42,531 nt of DNA from CAZVXI01 sp964631295 (GTDB lineage Bacteria; Planctomycetota; Phycisphaerae; Phycisphaerales; SM1A02), in assembly GCA_964631295.1 (NCBI GenBank), contig CAZVXI010000003.1:1-42531 (forward strand), given 5' to 3'. Below are positions 16,187 to 24,339 of the stretch, in pieces. Numbering within the stretch: position 1 is the first letter of the stretch; each line of letters begins with the position of its first letter. The notes below the pieces were generated by a model. It was not told the DNA's origin and ran no database searches. It worked only from the letters and a program-made list of their open reading frames with translations. The position numbers and the translations under genes were made by a program.

Positions 16187-17803
16187 ATGCGATACCTGCT
16201 GCTGAGTGCTGTACTGATCCTGACCGCTGTCGCATCTGGTTCTCGCGTTGCACCAGTACCGGTTCCCCCGTGTGCCGCAATGACCGACAGCGAGGCTGCT
16301 GCCGCGCATGATGATGAATCGTCCCGGCCGAACATCATCTTCATCTTTACTGACGATCATGCATCGCATGCGATCGGCGCGTATGGCGGCTGGCTGGCTG
16401 AGCATGCGCCAACGCCGAACCTTGATCGGCTCGCATCGCAGGGCATGCTGTTCCGCAACTGCTTCTGCACCAACTCGATCTGCGGTCCGAGCCGGGCAGT
16501 AATCCTGACGGGCAAGCACTCGCACATCAACGGCTTCCGCCGCAACGGCGATCAGTTCGACGGCTCGCAGCAGACCTTCCCCAAGCTCTTGCAACAGGCC
16601 GGCTACCAGACCGCAATGGTCGGCAAGTGGCATCTCGGCACGACGCCGACGGGCTTTGATCACTGGATCACGCTGCCGGGCCAGGGAAGTTATTACAACC
16701 CGGACTTCAACACACCCGACGGGCGCGTGCGCATTGAAGGGCACGTCACGAACATCGTCACCGACCTCGCCATTGACTGGCTCGATAAGCAGCGCGATGC
16801 AGATCAGCCCTTCATGCTGATGTGCCAGCACAAGGCGCCGCATCGCACATGGATGCCTGCAATCGAAGACCTGCAGTTGTTCAGGGAGCAGGATCTGCCC
16901 GAAGCGCCGACCCTGTTCGACGACTATGCCGGCCGCGTTCCCGCTGCCGCGCAGCAGGAGATGACGATTCGCGACCACATGTATCTGTATTACGACCTCA
17001 AACTCACGCCTGCCGAGGGTAATCGCGATGACCTCAAAGGGCCTGACCGGTGGTGGGAAGGCGGCCTCAACCGCATGAATCCGGATCAGCGCGCCACGTG
17101 GGAGGCAGCATTCGCAGATGAGAATGCCGCCTTTCAGGCCGACCCGCCAACTGGCGACGATCTTGTCCGCTGGATGTACCAGCGATATGTCAAAAACTAT
17201 CTGCGGTGCATCGCCGGCGTTGATCGCAGCGTCGGGCGCATCATGGATTATGTCGCGCAGGATGATGATCTCGCGCGAAACACGATCATCATCTACTCAT
17301 CCGACCAGGGCTTTTACCTCGGCGACCATGGCTGGTACGACAAACGCTGGATGTATGAACAGTCGCTGCGCATGCCGCTGATTGCCAGTTGGCCGGGCGT
17401 GATTGAACCGGGAACAACGTCCGAAGCGCTCGTGCAGAACCTCGACTTCGGCCCGACCTTCCTCGACCTCGCCGACGTCGAGCAGCCAGCAGATATGCAG
17501 GGCAGGTCGTTGCAGCCGGTGCTGAGAGCAGATACCGATGACGCGACGTTCCGGGAGGGCATCTACTACCGCTACTTCGAGTACCCCGCGGTGCATATGG
17601 TCGCGAAGCATTACGGCATCCGGACCGACCGCTACAAACTCATCCACTACCACGAGACTGATGACTGGGAACTGTTTGACCTCCGCCGCGACCCCAATGA
17701 GATGAACAGTGTGTACGACGATCCCGCATACGCAGAGATCAAGCGCGGGCTGAAGTGGCGGCTTGCCGAGTTGCAGGCTCGCTACGCCGACAGCGTCGAA
17801 TGA
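16187..17803 (+). CDS. Exported sulfatase of the formylglycine type
   Basis: 538 residues from the ATG at 16187; the frame is open further back, but that part overlaps the preceding gene and its terminator. A signal peptide (MRYLLLSAVLILTAVASG) leads into the alkaline-phosphatase-fold sulfatase domain: NIIFIFTDDHASH supplies the metal-binding D56-D57, and C99-G-P-S-R is the CxPSR motif whose Cys is oxidised to formylglycine, the catalytic residue. GKWHLG and the later SSDQGFYLGDHGWYDKRWMYEQS are further family motifs. Such enzymes remove sulfate esters from polysaccharides or small substrates, and marine planctomycetes have many. The substrate is not predictable. A formylglycine-generating or anaerobic maturation enzyme must be elsewhere. 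Confidence 0.93.
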   Translation: MRYLLLSAVLILTAVASGSRVAPVPVPPCAAMTDSEAAAAHDDESSRPNIIFIFTDDHASHAIGAYGGWLAEHAPTPNLDRLASQGMLFRNCFCTNSICGPSRAVILTGKHSHINGFRRNGDQFDGSQQTFPKLLQQAGYQTAMVGKWHLGTTPTGFDHWITLPGQGSYYNPDFNTPDGRVRIEGHVTNIVTDLAIDWLDKQRDADQPFMLMCQHKAPHRTWMPAIEDLQLFREQDLPEAPTLFDDYAGRVPAAAQQEMTIRDHMYLYYDLKLTPAEGNRDDLKGPDRWWEGGLNRMNPDQRATWEAAFADENAAFQADPPTGDDLVRWMYQRYVKNYLRCIAGVDRSVGRIMDYVAQDDDLARNTIIIYSSDQGFYLGDHGWYDKRWMYEQSLRMPLIASWPGVIEPGTTSEALVQNLDFGPTFLDLADVEQPADMQGRSLQPVLRADTDDATFREGIYYRYFEYPAVHMVAKHYGIRTDRYKLIHYHETDDWELFDLRRDPNEMNSVYDDPAYAEIKRGLKWRLAELQARYADSVE

Positions 17804-17884
17804 TTTTGTCGCGGTCGCTGGGACGGGCGACCGGACTCTGCCTACGCTTGCCGCTTCTCGCTCTTTGCGGAGTGGCAACACAAC

Positions 17885-18436
17885 ATGGAATGGCAGGTTC
17901 TGGGCGTTGCGGCACTGATTTTCGCAGCACGCATCACCGATGTTTCGCTTGGTACCGTTCGGACGATCATGGTCGTCAATGGCTATCGGCTCGCCTCGTG
18001 GGCTCTGAGTTTCTTCGAGGTGCTCGTCTGGGTCTTTGCTGCCTCGAAAGTCATTGCACACCTGGACACCCCCTGGTACGCGATCGCGTTCGCACTCGGC
18101 GCAGCCACGGGGAACTACATCGGCATCACGGTGGAGAACCGGCTCGCCTACGGCAGACAAGTCGTCCGCGTGTTCAGCCGGCTGGGCGAACAACTCGCAG
18201 CGCGCCTTCGAGATGCAGGCCATTCGGTGACGGTCATTGCCGGGTCCGGGCGCGACGGACCGATTGACGTGCTGCTCATCGGGATGAAGCGCCGATCCGT
18301 CAAGGCGGTGATGCAGACGATCCACATGATCGACCCGTCGGCATTCTGCGTGATTGATGATGTACGGCTGTTGGCAACCGCGCGCGACCATCTGCATTCG
18401 CCGACCGGCTGGCGGGCTGTCTTCAAGAAGAAGTAG
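17885..18436 (+). CDS. UPF0316 (DUF2179/DUF5698) membrane protein
   Basis: 183 residues. Three membrane helices fill the first ~95 residues, with ITDVSLGTVRTIMVVNGYR and ALGAATGNYIGITVENRLA as family hallmarks. A soluble C-terminal domain follows (FSRLGEQLAARLRDAGHSVTVIAGSGRDG..DVLLIGMKRR), matching the ACT-like DUF2179 domain that in other proteins senses small ligands. Function of UPF0316 is not established. It is 81 bases after the sulfatase and 51 before the RCK-type gene, all on the same strand, so co-transcription is possible. A GGAG lies about 12 bases before the start codon. Confidence 0.88.
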   Translation: MEWQVLGVAALIFAARITDVSLGTVRTIMVVNGYRLASWALSFFEVLVWVFAASKVIAHLDTPWYAIAFALGAATGNYIGITVENRLAYGRQVVRVFSRLGEQLAARLRDAGHSVTVIAGSGRDGPIDVLLIGMKRRSVKAVMQTIHMIDPSAFCVIDDVRLLATARDHLHSPTGWRAVFKKK

Positions 18437-18487
18437 CTGCCATGTGGCCGCCCACAAACCGCCTGTTGTCGTACACTGCTCGTCACC

Positions 18488-19585
18488 ATGCCTGTTCCAC
18501 GGATTGAGGATGTGCAGGACCGCCGCAAGTGGCGTGGCCGTGGCTCACGGGCGTGGGCCGAATGGTGCTTCGTGCGTGCGTGCTTCGCGCACTTCCGTGT
18601 GCGTTTCGCAATCATGCTCGCGCTGCTTGCCGTTGGCGGGTCACTGTTCATAATCTTCGAGCCGGAAAAGGGCCACACCTTCCCGCGCGCAGTCTATTAC
18701 ACGTTCAGCCTGATCTTCGGCGAGCCACCTGAAGAGTTTCCCAGCGCCATTGTGTTGCAGGTTGTCTTCTTCGCCGTCCCGATTCTCGGGCTTACTGTCA
18801 TCATCGAAGGGATCATCGACTTCGCGCTCATCCTGCGCGACCGTCGGCGATTCGAAAAAAGCTGGTGTGTTATGCTTGCAACGTCGTTCAAAGATCACAT
18901 TGTGCTCGTCGGACTTGGTCGGCTGGGCTACCGCACGTTTCTGCTGCTGAGGCGGATGGATCAACCAGTCGTCGTCATCGAGCGCGATCCGAACAATCAG
19001 TTTCTTGAAGAAGTCCGTCGGGATGGTTCGCCGCTGTTCATCGGCGACGCCCGGCGTGAAGCGGTGCTGAGCGACGCCAACATCGAGAAAGCACGCAGCA
19101 TCGTGCTCGCCACCAACGATGACATGGCCAACCTCGAAGCAGCCCTCGACGCGCGGCGCATCAAACCAGACATCCGCGTCGTGCTGCGCATGTTCGACCA
19201 GAATATGGCCGACAAGGTGCGCGACGGTTTCAACATCAACCTCGCCATGTCGCAGTCGGCCATCAGCGCGCCCACTTTCGCGACATGTGCTCTCGCGCCG
19301 GCAACGATCAACAGTTTCATCGTCGGTGATCAGGTCGTGGCCATGCAGCGCTGGCTCGTCCGCGAAGGCGACCCGCTGTGCGGCAGGACGATCGACGACA
19401 TCATGCGCGACCATCACCTGAACGTGATTGAATATCGCAGGCCCGAGAAGCCGCCAACCATTTGCCCGCCTCCGGAAACGGCCCTCGCGCCGGGTGATGG
19501 CCTGATGCTGCAGGGCCCCGTGCCCGAACTCGATGCGCTGCGAGAGCAATCGCTCAGCCATGCAGCCGCGCACGTCGCCGGCTGA
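18488..19585 (+). CDS. Ion-channel-like membrane protein with TrkA-N/RCK domains
   Basis: 365 residues. Two hydrophobic segments (about 37-56 and 87-115) flank a pore-like loop; from about 135 there is a Rossmann RCK domain (HIVLVGLGRLGYRTFLLL with GxGxxG at 142-147, VVVIERDPNN, FIGDARREAVL, ARSIVLATNDDMANL). The last ~90 residues look like TrkA-C (RWLVREGDPLCGRTIDDIM). RCK domains gate K+ channels by binding NAD(H) or ions. The loop reads YYTFSLIFGEPPEEFP, with no TVGYG selectivity filter, so ion choice is uncertain. It lies downstream of the UPF0316 gene and converges on nhaA, leaving 11 bases between their stops. The pairing of a cation-channel-like gene with an Na+/H+ antiporter gene is suggestive but not an operon. 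Confidence 0.85.
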   Translation: MPVPRIEDVQDRRKWRGRGSRAWAEWCFVRACFAHFRVRFAIMLALLAVGGSLFIIFEPEKGHTFPRAVYYTFSLIFGEPPEEFPSAIVLQVVFFAVPILGLTVIIEGIIDFALILRDRRRFEKSWCVMLATSFKDHIVLVGLGRLGYRTFLLLRRMDQPVVVIERDPNNQFLEEVRRDGSPLFIGDARREAVLSDANIEKARSIVLATNDDMANLEAALDARRIKPDIRVVLRMFDQNMADKVRDGFNINLAMSQSAISAPTFATCALAPATINSFIVGDQVVAMQRWLVREGDPLCGRTIDDIMRDHHLNVIEYRRPEKPPTICPPPETALAPGDGLMLQGPVPELDALREQSLSHAAAHVAG

Positions 19586-19596
19586 GGTCGATCACA

Positions 19597-21048
19597 TCAC
19601 GCAGCATGCTGTTCGCGCGCGAGCGGTTCTCCATCGGCGGCGAGACCTTCACGCACAGGCCGTTGCAGCGCGTTCGTGCCAGTGGCCGCGGGCGAGGCTG
19701 TCTTCGACCCGAAATACAGCAGAGTCACTCCAGCAATCCCAGCGATGAATGACCCCGCCAGGATGCCCACCTTCGCGTCCACGAGCATCTCGCTGCCAAC
19801 CGGGAATGCGAGCCCCGCCACGAACAGCGACATCGTGAAACCGATGCCCGCCAGCATTGCCACGCCAGTGACCTGCGTCCAGTTTGAGCCGCGTGGCAGG
19901 TTGCCGAGCTTGAGCTTGTACGCAACCCACGTGAATAGCAGCACGCCGAACGTCTTCCCGAAGACAAGGCCAAGCGCCACGCCGAGCGCCACACTGCTCG
20001 ACAGGGCCGCAAGAAAACTCTCCCCGAGGTGCACACCCGCATTGGCGAGCGCGAAGACAGGCATGACAACGAACGCGACCCACTTGACGAGGCCGTGTTC
20101 CAACCGAATCAGCGGCGGTTGCACCTGTTCGCATGCCTTTTCAATGCCACCGATCGCCGCCTGTTCAACCGCGTTGTTCACGATGTGATCTGCATTGCCC
20201 TGTGCCGACTTGAACCGCCCGAGCATGTACTCGATCTTGGTCGCGAACTGATCCTCGTTGATTTTCGTCGTCGCGGGGATGGTGAACGCCATCAACACGC
20301 CTGCGATGGTCGCATGCACGCCCGACTCAAGGAAGCCGGCCCACACAACGCCCCCGATCGCCAGGTACACGTACGGAGATCGCACGCCGAGCATATTCGC
20401 CGCAACTGCCAGCGCCAGACCACCAAAGCCCACCCCCAGAGCCGTAACAGCCAGATCATCTGTGTAAAACAGCGCAATCACCGCCACCGCGCCGAGGTCA
20501 TCCACAATCGCCAGCGCGGTCAGGAAGACCTTCAACCCGATCGGCACGCGACTGCCAAGCAGCGCAATCACGCCGACGGCAAATGCGATGTCGGTCGCCA
20601 TCGGCACGCCCCAGCCGCGAACGGCTTCGGCGTCACCCGTGTTCAGACTGAAGTAGATCAGCGCGGGCACAACCATCCCGCCGAGCGCTGCAGCGATTGG
20701 CAGCGCCGCCTTCTTGGGCGAGGCAAGCTCCCCCACGAGCAGTTCGCGTTTGATTTCCAGCCCGACGACGAAAAAGAAGATCGCCATCAGCCAGTCGTTG
20801 ATGAAGTGGTGGATGGACAACTCGATGAAATACACGCCGGGTATGCCCACGTTGATGTACGTCTCATCGAGCAGGTGGTGATACGCCTCCCACAACCCGG
20901 TGTTGGCAACGACAAGCGCCACAACCGTGCACACAAGCAGGATGATCCCGCCCGATGCCTCGGCGCGCAAGAACCGCTGGAACGGCATTGTCAGCAGTTC
21001 GATTGGGGCCGGCTTGGGCGGCGCTGGATCATCAAGGTGTTCTGCCAT
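19597..21048 (-). CDS. nhaA: Na+/H+ antiporter NhaA
   Basis: 483 residues from the ATG at 21048 (MAEHLDDPAPP), chosen because the homologous sequence begins at PFQRFLRAEASGGIILL; the frame stays open 41 codons upstream without family similarity. The protein exchanges Na+ or Li+ for protons across the inner membrane. Its hallmarks are visible: SIHHFINDWLMAIFFFVVGLEIKREL, GVPMATDIAFA (Asp equal to E. coli D133), and TALAIVDDLGAV (the D163-D164 pair that binds the ion). About twelve hydrophobic helices are present. The C-terminal tail is longer than in E. coli NhaA (~388 residues) by several dozen residues. The region upstream contains two hairpins (21098-21115 and 21132-21146) that may lie in the leader. 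Confidence 0.95.
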   Translation of the reverse strand: MAEHLDDPAPPKPAPIELLTMPFQRFLRAEASGGIILLVCTVVALVVANTGLWEAYHHLLDETYINVGIPGVYFIELSIHHFINDWLMAIFFFVVGLEIKRELLVGELASPKKAALPIAAALGGMVVPALIYFSLNTGDAEAVRGWGVPMATDIAFAVGVIALLGSRVPIGLKVFLTALAIVDDLGAVAVIALFYTDDLAVTALGVGFGGLALAVAANMLGVRSPYVYLAIGGVVWAGFLESGVHATIAGVLMAFTIPATTKINEDQFATKIEYMLGRFKSAQGNADHIVNNAVEQAAIGGIEKACEQVQPPLIRLEHGLVKWVAFVVMPVFALANAGVHLGESFLAALSSSVALGVALGLVFGKTFGVLLFTWVAYKLKLGNLPRGSNWTQVTGVAMLAGIGFTMSLFVAGLAFPVGSEMLVDAKVGILAGSFIAGIAGVTLLYFGSKTASPAATGTNALQRPVREGLAADGEPLAREQHAA

Positions 21049-21097
21049 CTCTTTCGGTCCTGTTCTGCATGTCCTAGGATACAGTTCGCCTCCGAGC

Positions 21098-21146
21098 CCA
21101 TCCGGGTGCGGATGGCGCGACACGGCCCATCGCCGACGATGTCGGC
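21098..21146 (-). promoter_or_regulatory. Two adjacent hairpins upstream of nhaA
   Basis: CCATCCG-GGTG-CGGATGG (21098-21115, seven perfect pairs) and GCCGAC-GAT-GTCGGC (21132-21146, six perfect pairs) lie 50-100 bases before the nhaA start codon. If the transcript begins further upstream they would form a structured leader. I do not recognise a known RNA class, and no promoter is obvious. Confidence 0.3.
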
Positions 21147-21326
21147 TCAAATGCCCCGGACCGTCAGTCAATCCGCGTTTCGGTCGTTCTACCGGACTCG
21201 CGAAACGATGTGATGCGACAACTGTTCATTTTTGGCACGATATGACGCGCAAACCATGCGCCACCCGGCAATCGTCCGGGAGCTTCTGCCCGGCCTCGCT
21301 GCCCGCAGGCGTCGTGCCGGTATAGC

Positions 21327-22067
21327 ATGAAGGTTCACAATTGCGAACGAGAGGCTCATATCAACGTGAGTGAATCACAACAAGACAAACCGGCTCTGCA
21401 CATTGCCGAGCTGAAGTTCCGCTATGCAGAGAACGAGGCGTGGGTCATCGATATACCCGATTTCACGCTCGACGCAGGTGAGCAGGCCCTGCTGCGCGGC
21501 GGCTCGGGCCGAGGCAAGAGCACGCTGCTGCAACTCGTCGCCGGGCTGATGGACCCCACCGCCGGCTCCATTGAGGTCGCCGGCCAGCGCATGCACGCAC
21601 TCCATGGAGCCGCCCGTGACGAGTTCCGCGGCAAGCACATCGGGATGATCTTCCAGACGTTCAATCTCCTGCACGGCTTCACCGCGCTCGAGAACGTGAT
21701 GATCGCCCTGATGTTCTCCAACTTTGATCGCAAGGAGCATCACTCATACGGCCGCGCTCTGCTCGACACACTCGGAATCGAGCGCCCGCATGCACAGGTT
21801 GATCAACTCAGTGTCGGCCAACAGCAGCGCGTCGCCGTCGCGCGGGCGGTCGTGTGCAGACCCGCACTTGTGCTCGCAGATGAACCCACAGCGAGCCTCG
21901 ATCCGGAGAATGCAGCCACGGCAATGGATCTGATCCAGAGCACTTGCAGCGAGATCGGCGCGGCTTTGCTGTGTACGAGCCACGATCCGACCATGACCGA
22001 TCGCTTCGCGCGATCTGTTTCACTTGATGAACTTTCCGCGGCCGATTCTGCCGCAGTTGCCGGGTAA
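21327..22067 (+). CDS. ABC transporter ATPase of the LolD/MacB type
   Basis: 246 residues from ATG 21327; a GTG at 21366 with GAGAGG upstream is an alternative that would remove 13 residues without harming the domain. Motifs: Walker A GGSGRGKST, Q-loop IGMIFQTFNLL, signature LSVGQQQRVA, Walker B ALVLADEPTASLD and the switch His in CTSHDP. The sequence LLHGFTALENVM is typical of the LolD/MacB/FtsE group, which power mechanical work at the membrane instead of substrate passage through a pore. The next gene, seven bases on, is its FtsX-like partner. Together they could extract lipoproteins, release a lysin regulator, or drive efflux; no periplasmic adaptor (HlyD-type) gene is nearby. Confidence 0.92.
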   Translation: MKVHNCEREAHINVSESQQDKPALHIAELKFRYAENEAWVIDIPDFTLDAGEQALLRGGSGRGKSTLLQLVAGLMDPTAGSIEVAGQRMHALHGAARDEFRGKHIGMIFQTFNLLHGFTALENVMIALMFSNFDRKEHHSYGRALLDTLGIERPHAQVDQLSVGQQQRVAVARAVVCRPALVLADEPTASLDPENAATAMDLIQSTCSEIGAALLCTSHDPTMTDRFARSVSLDELSAADSAAVAG

Positions 22068-22074
22068 CACACGT

Positions 22075-23391
22075 ATGTCAATGACCGATCTGTCCATCGT
22101 CCGCCGGAGCATGACCAGCCGCATGTTCTCCACCGTCACGACGGCGCTGACCGTTGCGATCGCGGTCGCACTCATGCTTGTGCTGTTGATGATGCGCGAT
22201 GCAGGGTTCAAAGCGTTCCAGCGCGGCTCAGGCAACATGCACATGCTCATCAGCCGCGACGCCAGTCCGCTTGTGTCCGTGCTCAACGGCGTGTTCTACG
22301 CATCTGCCCCGCGCGTTCCGATCGAATGGTGGCGTTACGAACAAATCGCTTCGTCGTACCCGTTCGAGTATGCCGTGCCGACGCAGCAGGGCGACAGTTA
22401 CCGCACACATCCCGTTCTCGCGACAACCACAGATTTCTTCGCGAAGTTCAGGCCTTACAGCGACCAGGACCAGACGTGGGAACTTGCCGAGGGCAAGTTC
22501 TTCGATGAACCCTTTGAAGTTGTCGTGGGCGCGAAAGTTGCCGCCGCGACGCGCCTGCGCATCGGCGATGAACTGTTCCTTACGCACGGGACAGGTGAGT
22601 CGCGCGGGTCTGCGATGGGCGGCGACTCGGATGATGCGCCGCGCGATCACATTCACTACGAATACACCTACACGGTTGTCGGCATTCTCGAACCAACAGG
22701 CGGCCCGCACGATCGTGCGCTCATCACCGATCTGACAAGCTCATGGATCATCCATGCACATGATCGGCGCAAATTAGCCGACCCGAACGTGGAACTCACG
22801 ACTGCCGACCACCTCATCGATGCCGACCGTCTGATCACGGGCATCTACACCCGCGTTGCCTCACGCCCCGGCCGACAGTTCTCCGCAGCGCAGCAGCAAG
22901 TCTTTAATGAGCTGCGCTCGCAGATTGATATCACCGTGGCGGACCCCAACGTGCAGATCAGCTCGCTGTTCGCGATCATCAGCAATGTGGATCAGATCCT
23001 GCTTGGCATGGCGGCGGTCGTGATGCTGGCCAGCGGCATCGGGATCATGCTTGCGCTATACAACTCGATGGAGCAGCGCCGCAGGCAGATTGCCGTGATT
23101 CGCGTGCTGGGCGCCAGCCAGGCCCGCGTGTTCGGCCTGGTGATGACAGAGTCAGCACTGTTCGGGCTCATCGGCGGCGTGCTCGGGATACTCCTCGCCA
23201 TTGGCGGTGGCGAGGTCGTCTCCACAATCATGCGACAGCGGCTCGGGCTGGTCATCGAGCCATCGTTCCCGCTGCAGATCATCCTCTACGTCGTCACGGG
23301 CACGCTGTTGCTCGCCATCCTCGCAGGCGTGATCCCATCAGTCATGGCGTATCGCACACCAGTCTCGCGCAACCTGCGGCCACTGGGGTGA
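22075..23391 (+). CDS. FtsX/MacB-like ABC permease
   Basis: 438 residues. Start at 22075 (MSMTDLSIVRRSM), seven bases after the ATPase stop, which indicates an operon. One membrane helix near the N-terminus (about 20-42), a ~270-residue extracytoplasmic part (KFFDEPFEVVVGAKVA, YTVVGILEPTGGPHDRA: MacB-core-like), then three helices at about 310-335, 360-385 and 400-425 with the FtsX signature EQRRRQIAVIRVLGASQARVF. It forms the membrane half of the transporter with the ATPase at 21327-22067. Such proteins transmit ATP-driven motion to the periplasm. Substrate unknown. Confidence 0.9.
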   Translation: MSMTDLSIVRRSMTSRMFSTVTTALTVAIAVALMLVLLMMRDAGFKAFQRGSGNMHMLISRDASPLVSVLNGVFYASAPRVPIEWWRYEQIASSYPFEYAVPTQQGDSYRTHPVLATTTDFFAKFRPYSDQDQTWELAEGKFFDEPFEVVVGAKVAAATRLRIGDELFLTHGTGESRGSAMGGDSDDAPRDHIHYEYTYTVVGILEPTGGPHDRALITDLTSSWIIHAHDRRKLADPNVELTTADHLIDADRLITGIYTRVASRPGRQFSAAQQQVFNELRSQIDITVADPNVQISSLFAIISNVDQILLGMAAVVMLASGIGIMLALYNSMEQRRRQIAVIRVLGASQARVFGLVMTESALFGLIGGVLGILLAIGGGEVVSTIMRQRLGLVIEPSFPLQIILYVVTGTLLLAILAGVIPSVMAYRTPVSRNLRPLG

Positions 23392-23480
23392 TCCCGACAG
23401 CAGTCAGCCCCATCAACACACCGTGCGCTCATTGCGCCCGATCCGCATGGCTGGTCAACCGGTGACACATCTGCAATGGG

Positions 23481-24191
23481 CTACGCGCGACGGAACAACG
23501 CGCGGATGCGGTGCACAGGCGGCTCAACGCCATCATCGACGAAGCTCGTGATGCCGCCCTCAGACGCGAGGCCAGCCGATGTGGCAGCATCGCGCAGGTT
23601 TCGTTCCGTGAGCGGCCACGGGGGGCCGTCTTCCAAGTCAACTGGCTCCGGCGCGCCATGCGCGATCACCAGCAGATGCCCGTGCGGACTCATGAGTTCC
23701 GCGATCGCGCTCAGCCCGATCGATTGCGAGGCCGGCGTGAGCGACTGGAGCGTGTGAACTTCGACGACGAGGTCGAAGCGATGCCGCCAGTGCGGGTCGG
23801 GGTCGAACAGATCTGCACACTGGTAGCAGTGGGCGTTTTCCGGATCAATCTGCCTCGCCCATGCGATCGCCGTTTCACTGCAATCAAATGCCGTGACGTC
23901 GTACCCGCGCTTGATGAGTTCACGCGCATCATCACCCAGGCCGCAACCAACGACCGCGACGCGCGAGCCGCAACGAATCAGCGACGGCGCAACGACGTTC
24001 AGCCAACTGACCAGAGCCGGGTGGGCGCAGCCATCTTCCCATGGCACGCGATCGGTGCGGCCGTCGGCCTGAGCATAGATTGCTTCGTAGTCGGCGGGCG
24101 TTGCCGCGAATGGCACGGGGGCGACAGCCGTCCTGCCGGGCTCGTCAACGAGTTGTGAGGTCGGGGCCATGACATGCTCCATGTCGGACAT
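23481..24191 (-). CDS. SAM-dependent methyltransferase, class I
   Basis: 236 residues from the ATG at 24191, which has a very strong purine-rich site (GGAGGGGGAG) just upstream; ATGs at 24182 and 24170 are also in frame. The Rossmann methyltransferase core is clear: SRVAVVGCGLGDDARELIKRGYDVTAFDCSE gives motif I GCGLGDD and the acidic D at the end of strand 2; CADLFDPDPHWRHRFDLVVEVHTLQSL covers motifs II-IV, and LMSPHGHLLVIAHG is the post-core strand. The EVHTLQ segment and overall layout are close to thiopurine-methyltransferase/TehB-like enzymes that act on small molecules such as toxic oxyanions, but the substrate is open. It sits behind a palindrome-rich control region. Confidence 0.87.
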   Translation of the reverse strand: MSDMEHVMAPTSQLVDEPGRTAVAPVPFAATPADYEAIYAQADGRTDRVPWEDGCAHPALVSWLNVVAPSLIRCGSRVAVVGCGLGDDARELIKRGYDVTAFDCSETAIAWARQIDPENAHCYQCADLFDPDPHWRHRFDLVVEVHTLQSLTPASQSIGLSAIAELMSPHGHLLVIAHGAPEPVDLEDGPPWPLTERNLRDAATSAGLASEGGITSFVDDGVEPPVHRIRALFRRA

Positions 24192-24339
24192 TCGGCTCCC
24201 CCTCCTCACCCACAGGATACCGATTCATTGATTTTCATCAATGATAAAATGGTGACACTCGGGCCGATCTGTTACATAAGTCCCCTGCTTACAGAATGTT
24301 ACACGATATTGCGGAGGCAATCCACAGGCCATCCACGCA
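24192..24339 (-). promoter_or_regulatory. AT-rich control region of the methyltransferase gene
   Basis: Markedly AT-richer than its surroundings. TCATTGAT-TTTC-ATCAATGA is a perfect eight-base inverted repeat (24225-24244). It overlaps the -35 box of a candidate minus-strand promoter, TTGATG (24241-24236), 16 bases, TATCCT (24219-24214). Further upstream TGTTACA, itself palindromic, occurs twice in direct order at 24270-24276 and 24297-24303, 27 bases apart. The layout suggests binding of one or two regulators. It lies between the permease stop and the methyltransferase start, on the same strand. Confidence 0.5.

Noticed and set aside
17297..18457. A 386-codon minus-strand frame across the sulfatase end and the UPF0316 gene
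   Set aside because: Spans two real plus-strand genes with recognisable motifs and has no coherent protein features of its own.
21233..21248. TGGCACG..GC, a possible sigma54 promoter before the ABC transporter genes
   Set aside because: The GG-to-GC distance is one base too long and the TTGC element is missing.
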